Shown here: positions 6,201-7,171 of the stretch, one piece after another | How the letters are laid out: the number at the start of each line of letters is the position of its first letter | Numbering within the stretch: position 1 is the stretch's first letter | Translations under genes and position numbers: made by a program | Assembly (NCBI GenBank): GCA_030669265.1 | Contig: DAOVDY010000034.1 | Span: 1 to 7,171, forward strand | DNA length: 7,171 nt | Direction: 5' to 3' | Source: Desulfobacteraceae bacterium | Lineage (GTDB): Bacteria > Desulfobacterota > DSM-4660 > Desulfatiglandales > B25-G16 | The notes under the pieces: model-generated | The model's database searches: none | Told to the model about the DNA's origin: nothing | The model's input: only the letters and a program-made list of their open reading frames with translations

Positions 6201-7118
6201 TTAGTCCCTTGGAATGGCAAGCATTCTCTCTATTGCCTTTATCGCCCTTACCCTTATGTCTTCGGCTACCTTTATAACTGGAGATATATTTAAAAGAGAA
6301 TTCACTATATCTGTTAGGGTAATCTTTTTCATATCAGTACAAATCATTTTCTCATCAGCGGGAATAAAGAGTTTATCTGGGTTCTGGGTTTTTAGGCTAT
6401 GAATTATCCCGGTTTCTGTTCCTATGATAAACTCCATATGTTGAGATTTTCTTACATAATCAAGCATTCCTGAGGTACTCTTGGCCTCATCCGCAAGGTC
6501 AATCACTTCTGGTCTACACTCAGGATGGGCCAAAAATAGTGCCTTAGGGTGATCATTCTTAACTTTTCTTACCTGCTTGGCTGTCAACCTATCATGATAA
6601 GGACAGAATCCTTCCCAATAAACTATCTTCTTATCGGTGTATCTCTGGGTATATTGGGCGAGGTTCCTATCAGGGGTCATAAGGATAGTGTCGTCGTTAA
6701 CAAGAGATTTAACCACCTGTATAGCATTTGCTGACGTGCAACAGATATCGCTTTCAGCCTTAACTGAGGCAGAGGAATTAACATAGCTAACCACTGGTAC
6801 ACCAGGTAAATCGGTTTTTTTCTTGACTAATGATTGAGCGGTTATCATGTCGGCCATAGGACATCCAGCCGATATAACTGGCAGGAGGACTGTCTTGTCT
6901 GGACATACGATAGAGGCTGTCTCTGCCATAAAATGAACGCCACAGAAAACTATTATCTCAGCCTTTGTTTTAGACGCCTCAATTGATAGCCCTAAAGAAT
7001 CTCCAGTTAAATCAGCAATATCCTGTATCTCTGGCCTTTCATAATTATGGACTAAAAGAATAGCATTTTTTTCCTTTAGAAGTTTTCTTATTTCTTTCTG
7101 TAATTCTTTTATATGCAT
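6201..7118 (-). CDS. nadA: Quinolinate synthase NadA
   Basis: NadA is the [4Fe-4S] enzyme that condenses iminoaspartate (from NadB or aspartate dehydrogenase) with dihydroxyacetone phosphate to quinolinate in de novo NAD synthesis; it is cytoplasmic and oxygen-sensitive. Counting from the upstream TTG at 7124, family motifs are VHNYERPEIQDIAD (25-38), GDSLGLS (41-47), FCGVHFMAETA (60-70), AGCPMADM (86-93), SYVNSSASVKAESD (113-126), TPDRNLA (150-156), EGFCPYH (171-177), HPECRPEV (200-207) and the GTETG block (235-239). Cysteines 88, 174 and 262 match the three cluster ligands. I prefer ATG at 7118 (305 residues, two shorter numbering): GGAG at 7132-7129 is ten bases from it but only four from TTG. 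The length is that of the compact bacterial form. It is the first gene visible of an operon with the membrane protein and panP. A preceding gene may exist beyond the window. Confidence 0.96.
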   Translation of the reverse strand: MHIKELQKEIRKLLKEKNAILLVHNYERPEIQDIADLTGDSLGLSIEASKTKAEIIVFCGVHFMAETASIVCPDKTVLLPVISAGCPMADMITAQSLVKKKTDLPGVPVVSYVNSSASVKAESDICCTSANAIQVVKSLVNDDTILMTPDRNLAQYTQRYTDKKIVYWEGFCPYHDRLTAKQVRKVKNDHPKALFLAHPECRPEVIDLADEAKSTSGMLDYVRKSQHMEFIIGTETGIIHSLKTQNPDKLFIPADEKMICTDMKKITLTDIVNSLLNISPVIKVAEDIRVRAIKAIERMLAIPRD

Positions 7119-7124
7119 TAACAA

Positions 7125-7136
7125 CCTTCTCCTTTT
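7125..7136 (-). promoter_or_regulatory. Ribosome binding region of nadA
   Basis: The minus strand reads AAAAGGAGAAGG (7136-7125), then TTGTTA, then ATG (7118-7116). Either GGAG at ten bases or AGAAGG at six bases can serve the ATG, whereas spacing to the TTG at 7124 is too short. This is the reason for the chosen start. Confidence 0.7.
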
Positions 7137-7171
7137 ATCTAACTTATGCCCTGATCACGCCTGAAACCCTC

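Noticed and set aside
6197..6220. TTG at 6220 as the start of the membrane protein
   Set aside because: It would overlap nadA by 20 bases and add a polar eight-residue extension; ATG at 6196 has a suitable AAGGGA upstream and a basic start before helix one.
7139..7171. Possible C-terminal codons of a gene upstream of nadA
   Set aside because: Two minus-strand frames are open to stops at 7141-7139 and 7146-7144, but only 8-10 codons are visible and neither tail is recognisable.

Overview
The window looks like a chromosomal segment of an AT-rich (roughly 40 % G+C by eye), probably anaerobic Gram-negative bacterium. A Desulfobacterota-like (deltaproteobacterial) origin is my best guess. It rests on the DUF3786 protein, on the style of the soluble GAF/histidine-kinase protein and on an uncharacterised membrane protein whose motif I associate with that group. 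It is an inference from remembered families, not a search result. No rRNA, tRNA, CRISPR array, prophage or insertion sequence was seen.

Layout, left to right. (1) Positions 1-1049, minus strand: most of der (EngA), the two-GTPase-domain ribosome assembly factor; its C-terminus runs off the left edge. (2) Positions 1050-1570: about 520 bp with no credible gene but with a dense cluster of near-perfect stem-loops and CACAGAG-type arms, probably a dispersed palindromic repeat. (3) Positions 1571-2935, minus: a cytoplasmic GAF-like sensor histidine kinase with an unusual H-box and G1 box, starting at TTG behind a textbook Shine-Dalgarno. (4) Positions 2936-3166: a divergent intergenic region with a 9-bp hairpin close to the next gene. 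(5) Positions 3167-3808, plus: a DUF3786 protein of unknown function. (6) Positions 3859-7118, minus: a tight three-gene run transcribed nadA, then a multi-pass membrane protein, then a panP-type aspartate decarboxylase. The last gene converges on the DUF3786 gene.

How the genes work together. NadA condenses iminoaspartate with dihydroxyacetone phosphate to give quinolinate for NAD. PanP decarboxylates aspartate to beta-alanine for pantothenate and coenzyme A. The operon therefore joins two aspartate-consuming branches of cofactor synthesis, with an unexplained membrane protein between them (gaps of 4 and 13 bp). der, the kinase and the DUF3786 gene have no evident link to that operon.

Most of the window is ordinary core metabolism. 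The items most worth a second look are the membrane protein inside the cofactor operon, the stem-loop cluster at 1191-1415, and the altered catalytic motifs of the kinase. I do not see a clearly new multi-gene system.
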